Shown: one piece after another, positions 47,401 to 55,605 of the stretch | Layout of the letters: every line of letters begins with the position of its first letter | Numbering within the stretch: position 1 is the first letter of the stretch | Source: Mytilus californianus | Lineage: Eukaryota; Mollusca; Bivalvia; Mytilida; Mytilidae | DNA: 64,000 bases | Reading direction: 5' to 3' | Assembly (NCBI RefSeq): GCF_021869535.1 | Contig: NW_026262734.1 | Location: forward strand, 81,592,339-81,656,338 | Position numbers and translations under genes: made by a program | Notes under the pieces: generated by a model | Seen by the model: only the letters and a program-made list of their open reading frames with translations | Told to the model about the DNA's origin: nothing | Database searches by the model: none

Positions 47401-49440
47401 TTTTTAATTTTGTTTGATTTCATTTAAAAAATGTACTTCAACGTATCCTGAAATATTAATGAATTTACACAATATACTAAACAATGGTTGAATTATGTCC
47501 GTATTGGAATTTTATTTCAGGCATTCATTAAAGTGTCGGAATGTTATATGACGCAATAAGTTTTTATGGAAAACAGTCAAACATTCCGGTGTTTTTTGTT
47601 TCCTGACATAAATAAAATTCCGGTACGGACATATTTCATTCAAAGTTTAGAATATTATGTTTTTTGGCACTTAAATATTCCAACAAACGTTGAGGTACAT
47701 TTTTCAAAATCAAACAAAATAGAAAAAAAAACTTTCTAAAACTTAACCCGGTAAACCCTAATTGCAATGAAATAGAATAACTGCAAGTATGTCGATATAT
47801 TTTATTACTCTTCATATAAATCTTACGATGTTCTGTTCATAATTGATTGGACATCACACATTTAAGACAAAAATAAAATATGACGCTATCAGTTTTGGTA
47901 GAAAACAAACAATCAAATTTTGTTCCTGACTGAAATAAAATTCTTATACCAATATATTTCTATCAATGTTTAGAATATCATGCGTTTTGCATGATATATT
48001 CCAAGATACAATACCTAGAGGGACATTTTTTAAAATCCAACAAAATTGAAAAAAAAACATTCTCAAACTTAACCCGGAAAACCTTAGTTACAATTAAATA
48101 GAATAATTGGCAAGTATTTCGATATTTTTTATTTCTTTTAATAATTCTAACGATGCTCTATTCATAATTGAATGGACATTACGTACAATTAAGACAAAAA
48201 TAAAATATGATTTCCAAACATTTATCAAAACGGAATATAGAAATACTACGTCGATATAAACGGCCAGCTTTGCTTAATTTGGTCAAAATAAGCTTGCAAG
48301 TGAATATTGAAAAACAACCTTGTCTGAATCCTGATTAATGCAACCTGTTATTCGGCCGTTGGATGGAAATGAATTCCTATGTTCAAACCCCTGCTGATAA
48401 ATTATAACGAGTCCATGAATTGTTTATTGTTTCTTTTGGATTTTTGGTAAATTAGATATACATTTTTTGTATTGTAAAAATCAAATATGACAATTTAAGT
48501 CAACTCGTAGAACATGAACTCGATATCAAATGTCCCTTTAAAATCAGCATTGTTTACCATATAGTTTTGAGTAAAAGGCTGAAATTAATCATTTTATAAA
48601 AATGTGCAATAGACATATATATCTCTAAGTTTTCAAAATATTTTCTAATTCTAACAACAGTACTACCTAGTATATTATCGCTGATCGAGGCTGACTATGA
48701 TTAAAAAAAATGTTGTATTGTGATGTCGTACAGTAAAAAAGTTTATTGCATTTAAATAATACATAAAAAAGAAGGAACACTAAGTGGGTTTACATGATAC
48801 AATAAAGTAGTGTTGATACATTTACCGTTACATGCTAGTTTCTACAATAATATTGTAATGAGAACAAATAGTTCAAGAAACTGAAAATAGGGAAATTGTG
48901 TATTCAATCTTATAAATACGTTAGGATTGTTATAATTTTGAGAGAGTACTAAGGATTAAAACAATGGATGTGGATTGAATCAGAATAAGGCTACTATTTA
49001 ATATTGGGCGCGGTTTATGTTCCATTTTCGTTAGAAACGCGTAATATAATCAAATTTTATTGACTGTTTTTATTGTATGTCGAGTGACAAATATAACAGT
49101 TATATCAGCAAAGTGCATATTCATAAGAGATAAAACTATGGTCAAAAAGAAAAATCATGCGAAATCAAACATCAGTCTACAAACTGATACATAGAAAACG
49201 GACAGAGCAACTCGAAGTCTTATTAAAGATTTTATATATATATTCTCGCTTTTCTAATCATTTTATCCAAAATTTTTATTTTTTTGTATTCTTAAAAAGA
49301 CTACAGTTGCTAATTATTATTCAAGAGGAAATTACTAACCCTGCTGTTTTGTCAAAACATGTGTAGTTGCCATATCTTGTTAAACATCTGACCAGGTTAC
49401 TTGTACAAGTAAGGAGCAAAATGATCAAGCCTCCGGACAT
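34847..49440 (-). CDS. Gene A: six-exon single-pass receptor with small EGF-like ectodomain
   Basis: Six minus-strand exons join with every phase consistent: 49440-49340, 42044-41995, 41319-41211, 39014-38968, 36645-36565, 35448-34847. The product is 329 residues. Residues 1-19 are a signal peptide (MSGGLIILLLTCTSNLVRC). Residues 28-95 hold a cysteine pattern of the MEGF/Draper type: Y-Y-C-C-S-D-Y ... E-C-I-K-C-N-F-G ... C-E-P-C ... F-G-N-D-C ... C-M-C ... R-C-D-N-V-K-G-C. A Ser/Thr/Glu-rich stalk follows, then a helix at about 136-156 (LLILLCGVLSGIIVLLGILG) and a basic stop-transfer KKRMCISKSKRKK. The tail of about 165 residues is rich in Ser, Asp and Tyr, with DRASYL twice. Type I membrane topology and a role as surface receptor are inferred. 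The ectodomain is far shorter than in MEGF10 or Draper, so this is not an orthologue. A damaged paralogue lies at 63342-63050. The start ATG was chosen because the signal peptide begins there. Confidence 0.85.
35515..35790 (-). repeat. R2 insertion in gene A intron 5
   Basis: TTGTTGTGCTGTTACACCAC and TTAGTGGGGGAGTTGAGCAC, followed by CATGTTTAACCCCG, mark a reverse R2 copy. The matching intron of gene B (63344-63430) lacks it, going straight from ATTACAG to TTACTATTCAAAC. Confidence 0.75.
35940..36240 (-). repeat. Degenerate R1-related block shared by introns of genes A and B
   Basis: CAAACAACAGTCTACAGAAC and ATAGCAATGCATTCAGATGT have counterparts at 63600-63730 in the same position relative to the last exon of gene B. 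It was therefore present before the gene duplication. Confidence 0.6.
36565..36645 (-). CDS. Gene A exon 5, stalk
   Basis: 81 nt between TTTTTAG| and G|GTAAAA, phase 1 to phase 1. It encodes a Thr/Ser/Glu-rich stalk (TTHSNIATAISSEESVTKIH and following). Confidence 0.75.
36945..37275 (-). repeat. Interspersed repeat family R1, internal part
   Basis: CCACACGTGGCGCCCGACGT, GAGGACGGGATTATGG and GAAACAGATATTCCAAAACG match the middle of the long R1 copy at 25055-25640. The 82-codon open frame at 37026-37274 lies wholly inside it and is not a gene. It lies in intron 4 of gene A. Confidence 0.7.
38405..38700 (-). repeat. Repeat R5, uninterrupted copy
   Basis: Minus-strand text ATGGAATTTTATGCAACTGT, GGTTTAATCCACC and TTTCCATTCGTTTGATGTGT is the empty-site counterpart of the copy split at 9152-9548. 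The 107-codon minus-strand frame here is repeat-derived. Confidence 0.8.
38968..39014 (-). CDS. Gene A exon 4
   Basis: 47 nt between CAACAG| and G|GTATGT, phase 2 to phase 1. It encodes CDNVKGCVEIETTSM, closing the EGF-like module. Confidence 0.8.
39721..40111. mobile_element. MITE, second copy of the GGATGTTCGC family
   Basis: Unit 39725-40107 starts GGATGTTCGCTCC and ends AGCGAACGTCC, with flanks CTAA and TGAA, each one base from TTAA. Internal text GTGTCCTTGTTTTTG and AATTATGACAAGAAAGTAG matches 9156-9544. It lies in intron 3 of gene A. Confidence 0.8.
41211..41319 (-). CDS. Gene A exon 3, EGF-like module
   Basis: 109 nt between TTCCAG| and AG|GTAAGA, phase 1 to phase 2. Seven cysteines lie in an EGF/laminin-like spacing: CNFGF, SCEPC, DCALTCMC. 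Confidence 0.85.
41358..41490. repeat. Near-perfect foldback element beside gene A exon 3
   Basis: Arms CTGAGAGGGTGGTAGAGCAG, continuing ATTGTTACCCC, and GGGGTAACAATCTGCTCTAT, continuing CACCCTCTCAG, pair with about one mismatch. An inner stem pairs ACATTGTCAAC with GTTGACAATGT around a loop of about 15 nt. It lies about 40 bp upstream (minus sense) of the exon 3 acceptor. Confidence 0.9.
41583..41728. repeat. 73-bp tandem duplication
   Basis: CGTATTTAATAAA at 41583 recurs at 41656. Both units carry CACTTGATCAAGCGTCTCCG and AATAGAGTATTT, with a few differences. Confidence 0.9.
41995..42044 (-). CDS. Gene A exon 2
   Basis: 50 nt between TTTACAG| and A|GTAAGT, phase 2 to phase 1. It encodes KYYCCSDYEEINEECI, the CC-containing first part of the ectodomain. 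Confidence 0.8.
42490..43502 (-). repeat. Repeat R6, inverted copy with doubled terminal hairpin
   Basis: Ends in two successive palindromes, GGTCTTTCCACAGAAATG then TGGAAAGACC, and a second with GTCTTTCCACAGAAAAG then TGGAAAGACC. Inside are AGCGACATCTTGCGAAACAA, AAAAGTGGCGGAAG and three degenerate units of about 115 bp built on AATAAGGGAGATA and ACTTCCGGTT. It is R6 in opposite orientation to 31119-33110 and lies in intron 1 of gene A. Confidence 0.8.
44658..45103. repeat. 223-bp tandem duplication
   Basis: GGTTCTTGTGATGGTTGACA occurs at 44658 and 44881. The match continues through ATGAAAAGGTAAATATG and ATGATTAAAGCTAATA. The second unit runs into the Penelope-like remnant that follows. Confidence 0.9.
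45165..45330 (+). mobile_element. Penelope-like reverse transcriptase remnant
   Basis: Plus-strand readings ADLFLTCYESQFMTNL (near 45160-45210) and LDDILALNNQDS (near 45262-45298) are the catalytic-core pieces seen in the larger copies, with about 50 nt of scrambled sequence between them. It is heavily decayed. Confidence 0.7.
46291..46675 (-). mobile_element. tRNA-derived SINE with target-site duplication
   Basis: Minus strand, starting at 46664: a tRNA-like head with a GTGGTCTCGTGGTAGCG A-box-like block and a GGTTCGAACCC B box (46612-46602), then a body of about 270 bp, then a (CAT)n tail at 46324-46302. GCATGTAAT flanks both ends (46291-46299 and 46665-46673) as a target-site duplication. 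The body text CTGTTTCCTTGTGAACTAGC and the ATG-type tail suggest the MetaSINE group known from bivalves. That family name is from memory. It lies in intron 1 of gene A. Confidence 0.8.
47375..48210. repeat. Inverted repeat followed by a direct duplicate
   Basis: The arm 47375-47570 (with TATGTCCGTATTGGAATTTT) is inverted relative to 47578-47770 (with AATAAAATTCCGGTACGGAC). The second arm and its flank recur in direct orientation at about 47905-48210, period about 330 bp. No coding capacity. Intron 1 of gene A. Confidence 0.7.
49340..49440 (-). CDS. Gene A exon 1, signal peptide
   Basis: From ATG at 49440 to donor AGG|GTTAGT: 33 codons plus 2 nt. A signal peptide is followed by RYGNYTCFDKTA. 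The frame is open upstream to another ATG at 49524, but the hydrophobic core starts at the chosen Met. Confidence 0.8.
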
Positions 49441-50514
49441 TTCTCTTTCATGATCCAAATAAAAGTCCAATAGGGAAATGATTTCAATAATAATGTGCAA
49501 TATTGTGTATTTTAAAGCTTTCAAGTGTTCCAGGATACGATTAAATACTCATTATGTAAAACCAAAACACAAACAATACTTATTTTTACCAGTTTATCCG
49601 AAAGAAAAACGTTTAATGCTTCCTTGTATAATAGTATCTATTTTGTCTATTCGTTTCGTATTATTCCATTTGTTTTATCTGACATCTTTGGTCTCATATA
49701 AACAAGTGTATTCGTATTGGCTTTTATGTCAGTTCATATTCCTCTAATTAGTGTTAACATTCGTAACAAATCACGACTAAAATCCTTTCAGATATATCCA
49801 TTTTTACTGTATAATCACATTTATTTTGTCCGTGCCTGTACCAAGTCAGGAATGTCAATGTTTTTTTATCCCTCGTTTCGTTGGTTGATAACGTTAACAA
49901 CACTTTAAAAAACGTAGTACACACAAACCCAAATGCTGCAGAGATATGTTGTGCTGTATTAACCTATATGCCTTTTGTTTGGTTGTTGTTGGCGTATACA
50001 GACCAATTACCCTCCATTCAAACAAAGCGTATGTGAAAAGGTTCAATGTCCTAGCGTAGTATTTACAAAACATTCTCTGATATTATAGTTTGAAACGGGT
50101 CACCATTTCTAAAATGCATTTAAATAATGTTATATGTACAAATTAATCATTTACTGATATTAAAATCTAATAGCATAACACTAGAATGTATACAAACTGG
50201 CTCAACATAAAGTTATAAGTCTATGTTAGGATTGGAAAAAAAAACTAAAACTGTAGATTAAGGTATAATTTAATTTGGAAAGAAAAACCGTAATAAACCA
50301 TTTTAACTGTTGTGATTGCTGCAGTAGAAGATTTATAAACCGATTTTCTAAATCTGCATATCAGTTGTGAATTTATTTCAACGGTGAGTACAGAATTGTG
50401 CAGTAACACGTAGTTAACCGCCAAATTGAACTAGTCTTATCTTTATCGTTCATTTACATCTGCAGATTACATTTAAAAAAAAGATTCTTACATTGGTACC
50501 AATTGAAATAGTTA
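49441..50514. other. Region upstream of gene A, no further feature recognised
   Basis: It should contain the gene A promoter and 5' UTR, but no TATA box or initiator could be singled out in such AT-rich DNA. A weak R5-type fragment with TGCCTGTACCAAGTCAGGAA lies near 49832. Confidence 0.4.
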
Positions 50515-50566
50515 AATTATCGAATTTTAAAGTCCGAGCGTTGGCGAGGACTTTAAAATTGATAAA
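50515..50566. repeat. Short hairpin next to the Penelope-like element 3' end
   Basis: AATTTTAAAGTCC and GGACTTTAAAATT pair perfectly around a 12-nt loop, with further TTAT/ATAA pairing outside. It lies about 40 bp beyond the inferred element end. Confidence 0.75.
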
Positions 50567-50605
50567 TTAACCATAGACATCGATAATCCACAATAAACTT
50601 TGTAA

Positions 50606-50960
50606 GATAAAATTAAGAATGGAAATGGGGAATGTGTCAAAGAAACAACAACCCGACCAAAGAGCAGAAAACAGCTCAAGGCCACCAATAGATCTTCAAC
50701 ACAGCGAGAAAATTCCGCACCTGGAGGCGGGCTTCAGCTGGCCCCTAAACAAAAATGTGTACTTAATCAGTGAAAATGGACGTCACACAATACTCCGAAA
50801 CATATAAATGAACTAAAATTAAAAAAACATTCAAGACTTAAAAAGGCCAGAGGTTCCTGACTTGGGACAGGCGCAAAAATGCGGCGGGGTTTAACATGTT
50901 TTGTGAGATCTAATCCCTCTTCTATACCTCTAGCCAATGTGGAATAAACAAACACACAGC
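50606..50960 (-). repeat. 3' pseudo-LTR of the Penelope-like element
   Basis: Plus-strand text AATGGAAATGGGGAATGTGT, CCTGGAGGCGGGCTTCAGCT, GGTTCCTGACTTGGGACAGG and GGAATAAACAAACACACAGC is colinear with 54556-54918. Here it continues without a break into the 3' segment behind the reverse transcriptase, showing that this repeat is the element's own 3' end. Confidence 0.9.
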
Positions 50961-51141
50961 AATACGCACAGTAAAACTCAGTTTAAAAGAAGCCCGAGTC
51001 CGATGTCAGAATAGATAACAGAAGAAATTAAGCAAAATGACAATGATACATAAATTAGCAAAGGACTACTAGTAGTTACTGATATGCCAGCTCCAGACCT
51101 CAATTAAACTGATCGAAAGATTATGTCTTCATCATATGAAA

Positions 51142-51179
51142 ATCAAGCACAATCCCTACCGTTAGGGATTTAGTATCAT
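51142..51179 (-). promoter_or_regulatory. Weak SECIS-like hairpin in the element's 3' segment
   Basis: The minus-strand RNA would carry ATGA (51179-51176), an 8-bp perfect stem AATCCCTA/TAGGGATT with AA at its apex, and TGAT (51145-51142). The ATGA-AA-TGAT order and spacing of about 12 nt to the AA resemble a selenocysteine insertion element. The lower helix is not evident, and the helix has three mismatched positions near its base, so this is only a candidate. Confidence 0.25.
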
Positions 51180-51229
51180 ATACCATCATAAAATATATGA
51201 GAAGAACATAACCCGTATCATGCCAACAA

Positions 51230-52960
51230 CTGGTTGTAGAATAAATGTGTTTATTTCCGATGCAAAGACCCTATGAGTGAATTAATACTATTTCCAAAAT
51301 ATGCCATCTTTAATGACCTGACAATAGTATTGTAACTATATCCCTTCTGAATAAGTCCGCTAAAGGTTTTTGGTTAGCTTTTGAGTTGAATGAAGACAAT
51401 TTTGTGCTTTGTATAGAATATTACCATTAAAGATTGGCTGTGAAATACCTGAACGTATAAGATGTCTGCATGTTGATTTTTATTTACGAATGGTGTCCTT
51501 GTACCGATGATAAAATTTAGAAAATGTTTTGACTAGTTTGTGATATCGAAAACCCTGGTGTAATAATTTTTCAGTAATACAGAGATATTTTTTGTTAAAA
51601 TCAAATACGTTGTTACATACAAGAGCGAATCGAACAAGTTGAGATATATAAACACCATAAGATGGTGACAAGGGAACGCCACCATCTAAAAATGAATAAT
51701 TAACAATAGGAAAGGAAAAATCATCTCTTTTATCGTAAAGTTTGGTATTAAGCTTGCCGTTAAAGATATAGATATCAAGATCGAGGAAAGGGCAGTGTTC
51801 ATTGTTAGTATTAACTTTAATTGAATTAGTTCAGCAGGATAAATCTCTTTAGTGTACATACTGAAGTCGTCATTATTGAGAGCCAATATATCATCCAAAT
51901 ATCTAAAGGTGTTATTAAATGTTTGTATCAGATGTAGTTTCGATGATTCTTTGCTGATTTTAGTCATAAACTGTAACTCCTAACAATACAGATACAGGTC
52001 CGCAATAAGTGGTGCACAGCTAGTCCCCATTGAAATTCCGATAACTTGACGATATATGGATTCTCCATAGCGAACAAAAATGTTATCTAGTAAAAATTCA
52101 AATGCAGTTATCGTATCAAAGCAGGTCCAATTGACATAGTTCTTTTGTTTGTTGTTACTAAAAAATGACCCAAAAGAGTTTGAACATATATATTCGCATT
52201 CTGACTTTTTAAATGCCCATTTAGTTAGGTGTGTGAATTTTTTCTCAATGAGATTATGCGGCAAAGTGGTATATACGGTAGAAAAATCAAAACTTTGAAT
52301 GAATTCGAAATCACCAATATGAGCCTGAAATTTATCAAGTACTTCCAACAAATTTTGACTCTCCAAAAGTAATTAATTCCAATATTTTCAAAGGCCTTAT
52401 TTGAACAATTTATTACCAGTTTTTGATTGTACCAAGTATACTAGTAAGTAGAATAGACAGTTTAGTAGTGGAATTTGTAAGGTGCTTTGTGCAGCTTCGG
52501 AAGCCAGTGCATAGTTGGAACTTTCATTGTATATGGTTCTGCTTGTAAAGAGGTAGCTAAAAGTTTATATTTGTTCCAGATGTCATTTTCCGAAAATGGA
52601 GTCAGTTGGAGTGTTTGTGAATTCTTGATTTCAATTTCAGAACCTCAATGTAAAATTTACGTCTAACAATAATGATATTAATGGCAGCCTTATCAGCCGG
52701 GACAAAAACAAATTCCTTCGCGCGTTCTTTTTGCTTATGTTTGATACGAGAAATAGAGCTATTATGGTTGTTGTTAGAAGTAAAATGTTCTTTAAAATGT
52801 TTAATACGAATATCAACTATGTGCATTACTGGATTAAAAATTAGTCAAAGGATTTTTTGTCAACTTTTTCTCGTTTTATCCATTTCGTGCAGTAAGTAGA
52901 GAGTGAGTCGTGGATGATGTTACGACACTCATTCCAATTAATAATTGACGGAAGACGACA
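51230..52960 (-). pseudogene. Reverse transcriptase of the Penelope-like element, broken
   Basis: Open pieces in order on the minus strand: 52826-52602 (fingers, FVFVPADKAAINIIIV), about 52520-52470 (MHWLPKLHKAPYK), 52366-51980 (catalytic motif A in FDFSTVYTTLPHNLI and MGTSCAPLIADLYLYC), 51967-51686 (RYLDDILALNNDDF, the catalytic aspartates), 51671-51480 (thumb: SPSYGVYISQLVRFAL, LLHQGFRYHKLVKTF). All catalytic residues are readable, but frames shift between pieces and a TAG replaces the expected Tyr after LYLYC. The family copies an RNA template to DNA at a nicked target and is related to telomerase reverse transcriptase. Confidence 0.9.
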
Positions 52961-53734
52961 TTTAGGTCCTTCACTGAGGAATGATTTCAACTCTCGGTCA
53001 TGGACGTTGTGGGAACTGGGGTCATAAATGTATTCGGCATTACCGTAATTTTATGACGTAGGTGTATTGTCACTGATATTAAGATGTTACACACTTTGCT
53101 GTAATTAAACACATATTTGCGGGTAGATTGTTTATAAATATAACAAATAAGAAGGAGCTCAGTATTATCAAAATAAATTTGTTCTTTAACGGAATGATCA
53201 TTAAAAATACCGGCAATATTTACAAAATCAAAACCTTTATTGACAAATTAGATTTTAATAAAATGTTTTTTATGATCTTCAGGGCGATCAATTTTGGGAA
53301 ACAGTTTAGAATAACAATATGCAATTATAATTTGGACGATTTCATACTTAGGACTGCAGTATGGAATTGTGTTGCAATCCTCTAAAATTTGAAGTAATTT
53401 ATTAACAGGTACAGAACAGAGCTTGGTTAACAGATAATGTCTGACTTTGTATTTTGAAATGGTAATTAGGTCCGAAATATTTGTATTGTTGGTACGAAAT
53501 TTTCTCTGATTACGATTTATTCTACGCCCATGAGAACGGTTTTTACGAACAGTTTAAGAAACTATATCCAAAATGTTAACATAATCGGTTCTTGATATAT
53601 TACCAATTCCCATGATGGTATCATTAAGACCGAGAGGATAGACTGTCTATAATTTTTTAATCAAATTATTATCTGTGATCGTAAAAACTTTGAATGAGAT
53701 TCCCCAGGCTGCTAATTTACTACTTCTTAAGGTT
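52961..53734 (-). pseudogene. Linker between endonuclease and reverse transcriptase
   Basis: Readable pieces in shifting frames: VYPLGLNDTIMGIGNISR (near 53645-53590), RRINRNQRKFRTNNTNI, ISKYKVRHYLLTKLC, EDCNTIPYCSPKYEIVQIII, GFDFVNIAGIFNDHSVKEQI, and near the 3' side EYIYDPSSHNV followed by SEGPKCRLPSIINW. Just before EYIYDPSSH, where this clade carries a C-x-C motif, the copy reads Ser-TAA-Asn-Tyr (53056-53045), so the motif seems eroded. The placement of that motif is inferred. Confidence 0.65.
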
Positions 53735-54060
53735 GAACTGTTAAATATCTAATAGGATGATTGTGCTGTTTAAGGTGTTGATAAATGATACTTTTAAAAT
53801 TGATGGGGTCTTCTAAAACGATAAAGATGTTCTTGCGTGCATTTAGATAAATAGCGTCCGGTTTCACCTACGTACTGAATACCGCATCCCGGTTTGTTTC
53901 ATGTGAGTAAATAGATAATACTGTTAGTTATTCAATTTATATCAGTTTCAAAATTTAAGGAAAATGTGCGACCATTAAACGTGGACCTTACCATATTGTT
54001 GGTGGAAAGACAGGGACATGTAAGTCATTTTTTTTGGCATGACTCTTATCGATAGAATGC
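53735..54060 (-). pseudogene. GIY-YIG endonuclease domain with three in-frame TGA codons
   Basis: Minus-strand frame from 54060: S-C-Q-K-K-TGA-L-T-C-P-C, then NNMVRSTFNGRTFSLNFETD, then I-N-TGA-I-T-N-S-I-I-Y-L-L-T-TGA-N-K-P-G-C-G-I-Q-Y-V-G-E-T-G-R. IIYLL and QYVG are the two halves of the GIY-YIG core, and GRYLSKCTQEHLYRF is the following Arg/His helix. After a 1-nt shift at about 53800, IIYQHLKQHNHPI supplies the histidines of the CCHH motif. TGA codons are at 54027-54025, 53934-53932 and 53901-53899. A TAA at 54048-54046 also interrupts. The domain nicks the target DNA in Penelope-like elements. Confidence 0.85.
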
Positions 54061-54555
54061 TAACCACGATTTTTATTATTAAAAATGTTAAGCGATTGTA
54101 GTATTTTTAGATAAGCGATTTTGAAAATTGAACCCTTTGAACGAGTTTGGTATTAAGTATTTTTCCATTTCCTAGTTTCATTTTGTTATCCGTATTTCCA
54201 ATTGATATAGCAAAGACTGGCGTCCAGAATATAAACCAGCACACAGGAATTGAATAAAGTAAACAGATAAAACTGTTCGGCTAAAGACATCAAACGCTAT
54301 CCGTCATCAAGTACCCGACAAAACCAGAGGACAAAAACAAAAGACAGGGTATATCAGGGTAGACGTCTGGTTTAATAGTAGAATGGGACTGAATAGTGTA
54401 ATAGGAGTTTTAGATAAATAATCCTAAAGTAATGAACATAGAGAACTTCTCGCTCGGACACACTGTCCGTTATCTAGTATATTATAAGAACATAAACCTG
54501 AAGCATGGGGAGGCACTCTACTGTCTCATCACGGCACTAAAGACAAACTCTGTAA

Positions 54556-54918
54556 AACATAAAATTGAGAATGGAAATGGGGAAGGTGTCAAAGAGACAA
54601 AACACCCGACCAAAGAGCAGAAACCAGTCCAAGGCCACCAATGGGTCTTCAACACAGCGAGAAAATCCCGCACCCGGAGGCGGGCTTCAGCTGGTCCCTA
54701 ACCAAAATTTGTACTAGTTCAGTGAAAATGGACGTCACACTAAACTCCGAAAAATATAAATGAACTAAAATTAAAAAGACATACAAGAATAACAAAGGCC
54801 AAAGGTTCCTGACTTGGGGCAGGCGCAAAAACGCGGAGGGGTTACACATGCTTTGTGAGATCTCAGCCCTCCCCTATACTTCTAGCCAATAAAGAATAAA
54901 CAAACACGCGGCAATATG
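54556..54918 (-). repeat. 5' pseudo-LTR of the Penelope-like element
   Basis: Colinear with 50606-50960 (AATGGAAATGGGGAAGGTGT, CCCGGAGGCGGGCTTCAGCT, GGTTCCTGACTTGGGGCAGG). It stops at GTACAGTAAAAC (54918), where the 3' copy carries on toward the reverse transcriptase. It is a truncated upstream copy in the same orientation. Confidence 0.85.
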
Positions 54919-55605
54919 TACAGTAAAACCGTAAGAGTATGTTTCTCTAATGGTTATCCAATAAATTTTCCTTTTTAATAAACGAATTTCCCATTCGAAT
55001 GCCTTCCAATTTCTACAAAATTATATTTTTCTTACACCTGTTAGCACATTTCGATTCAACCAGTGGACTGATTTGGTTATGACCCTTAAACTCAGCCATT
55101 CATCTTCTGAGATCATCGGCAACCTCACGTTGATTAATTTTTTTTTATACAATTGGTCCAAAAAGAGATAAATTGCCAAAGAATTAGAGAAATAAATATA
55201 TCTTATTGTAAAGACGGTTATATCGAAAGTTCAAAGTAACAAAACACGTGAAATCCTACCGATATGATAAAAGAATATGTGTGTAAATATTATGAGACAT
55301 CAGTATAAAAAAAATATGTGCCAATATGATACCATGTCCGCTTGCACAATCAATTTCCTTGGTCGATGAATCATGAAATCGGGGGTCAAAACCATACTGT
55401 AGCATATGATTTTAAAAGCTCATACCCCAATGAATGTGTGTACTTAGTTTTAAGTTACAAATTGATGTGACCACAAACTTCCTTTACAAAGAAATATTTA
55501 AACTGATAATACACTGGTTTAACACTATTATTTTTCAATGATCATTAATTCTTAACCTTGCAATTAGGCATAGAAAAAACAATGTTTACATACTAATGAA
55601 CAAAA
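54919..55605. other. AT-rich stretch, nothing recognised
   Basis: No exon, repeat copy or RNA gene seen. Confidence 0.5.

Larger units (their letters stand above)
50606..54918 (-). mobile_element. Near-complete Penelope-like element with N-terminal GIY-YIG endonuclease (Naiad type)
   Basis: In minus-strand order: a pseudo-LTR copy (54918-54556), a 5' region, a GIY-YIG endonuclease (about 54060-53735), a linker (53734-52961), a reverse transcriptase (52960-51230), a 3' non-coding segment, and a second pseudo-LTR (about 50960-50606). The endonuclease lies before the reverse transcriptase, unlike canonical Penelope elements. That order defines the N-terminal-endonuclease clade described from many invertebrates. 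Pseudo-LTRs and partial tandem copies are also typical of the superfamily. At least six frameshifts or stops break the reading, so the copy is inactive. Three in-frame TGA codons replace expected cysteines. Confidence 0.85.
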
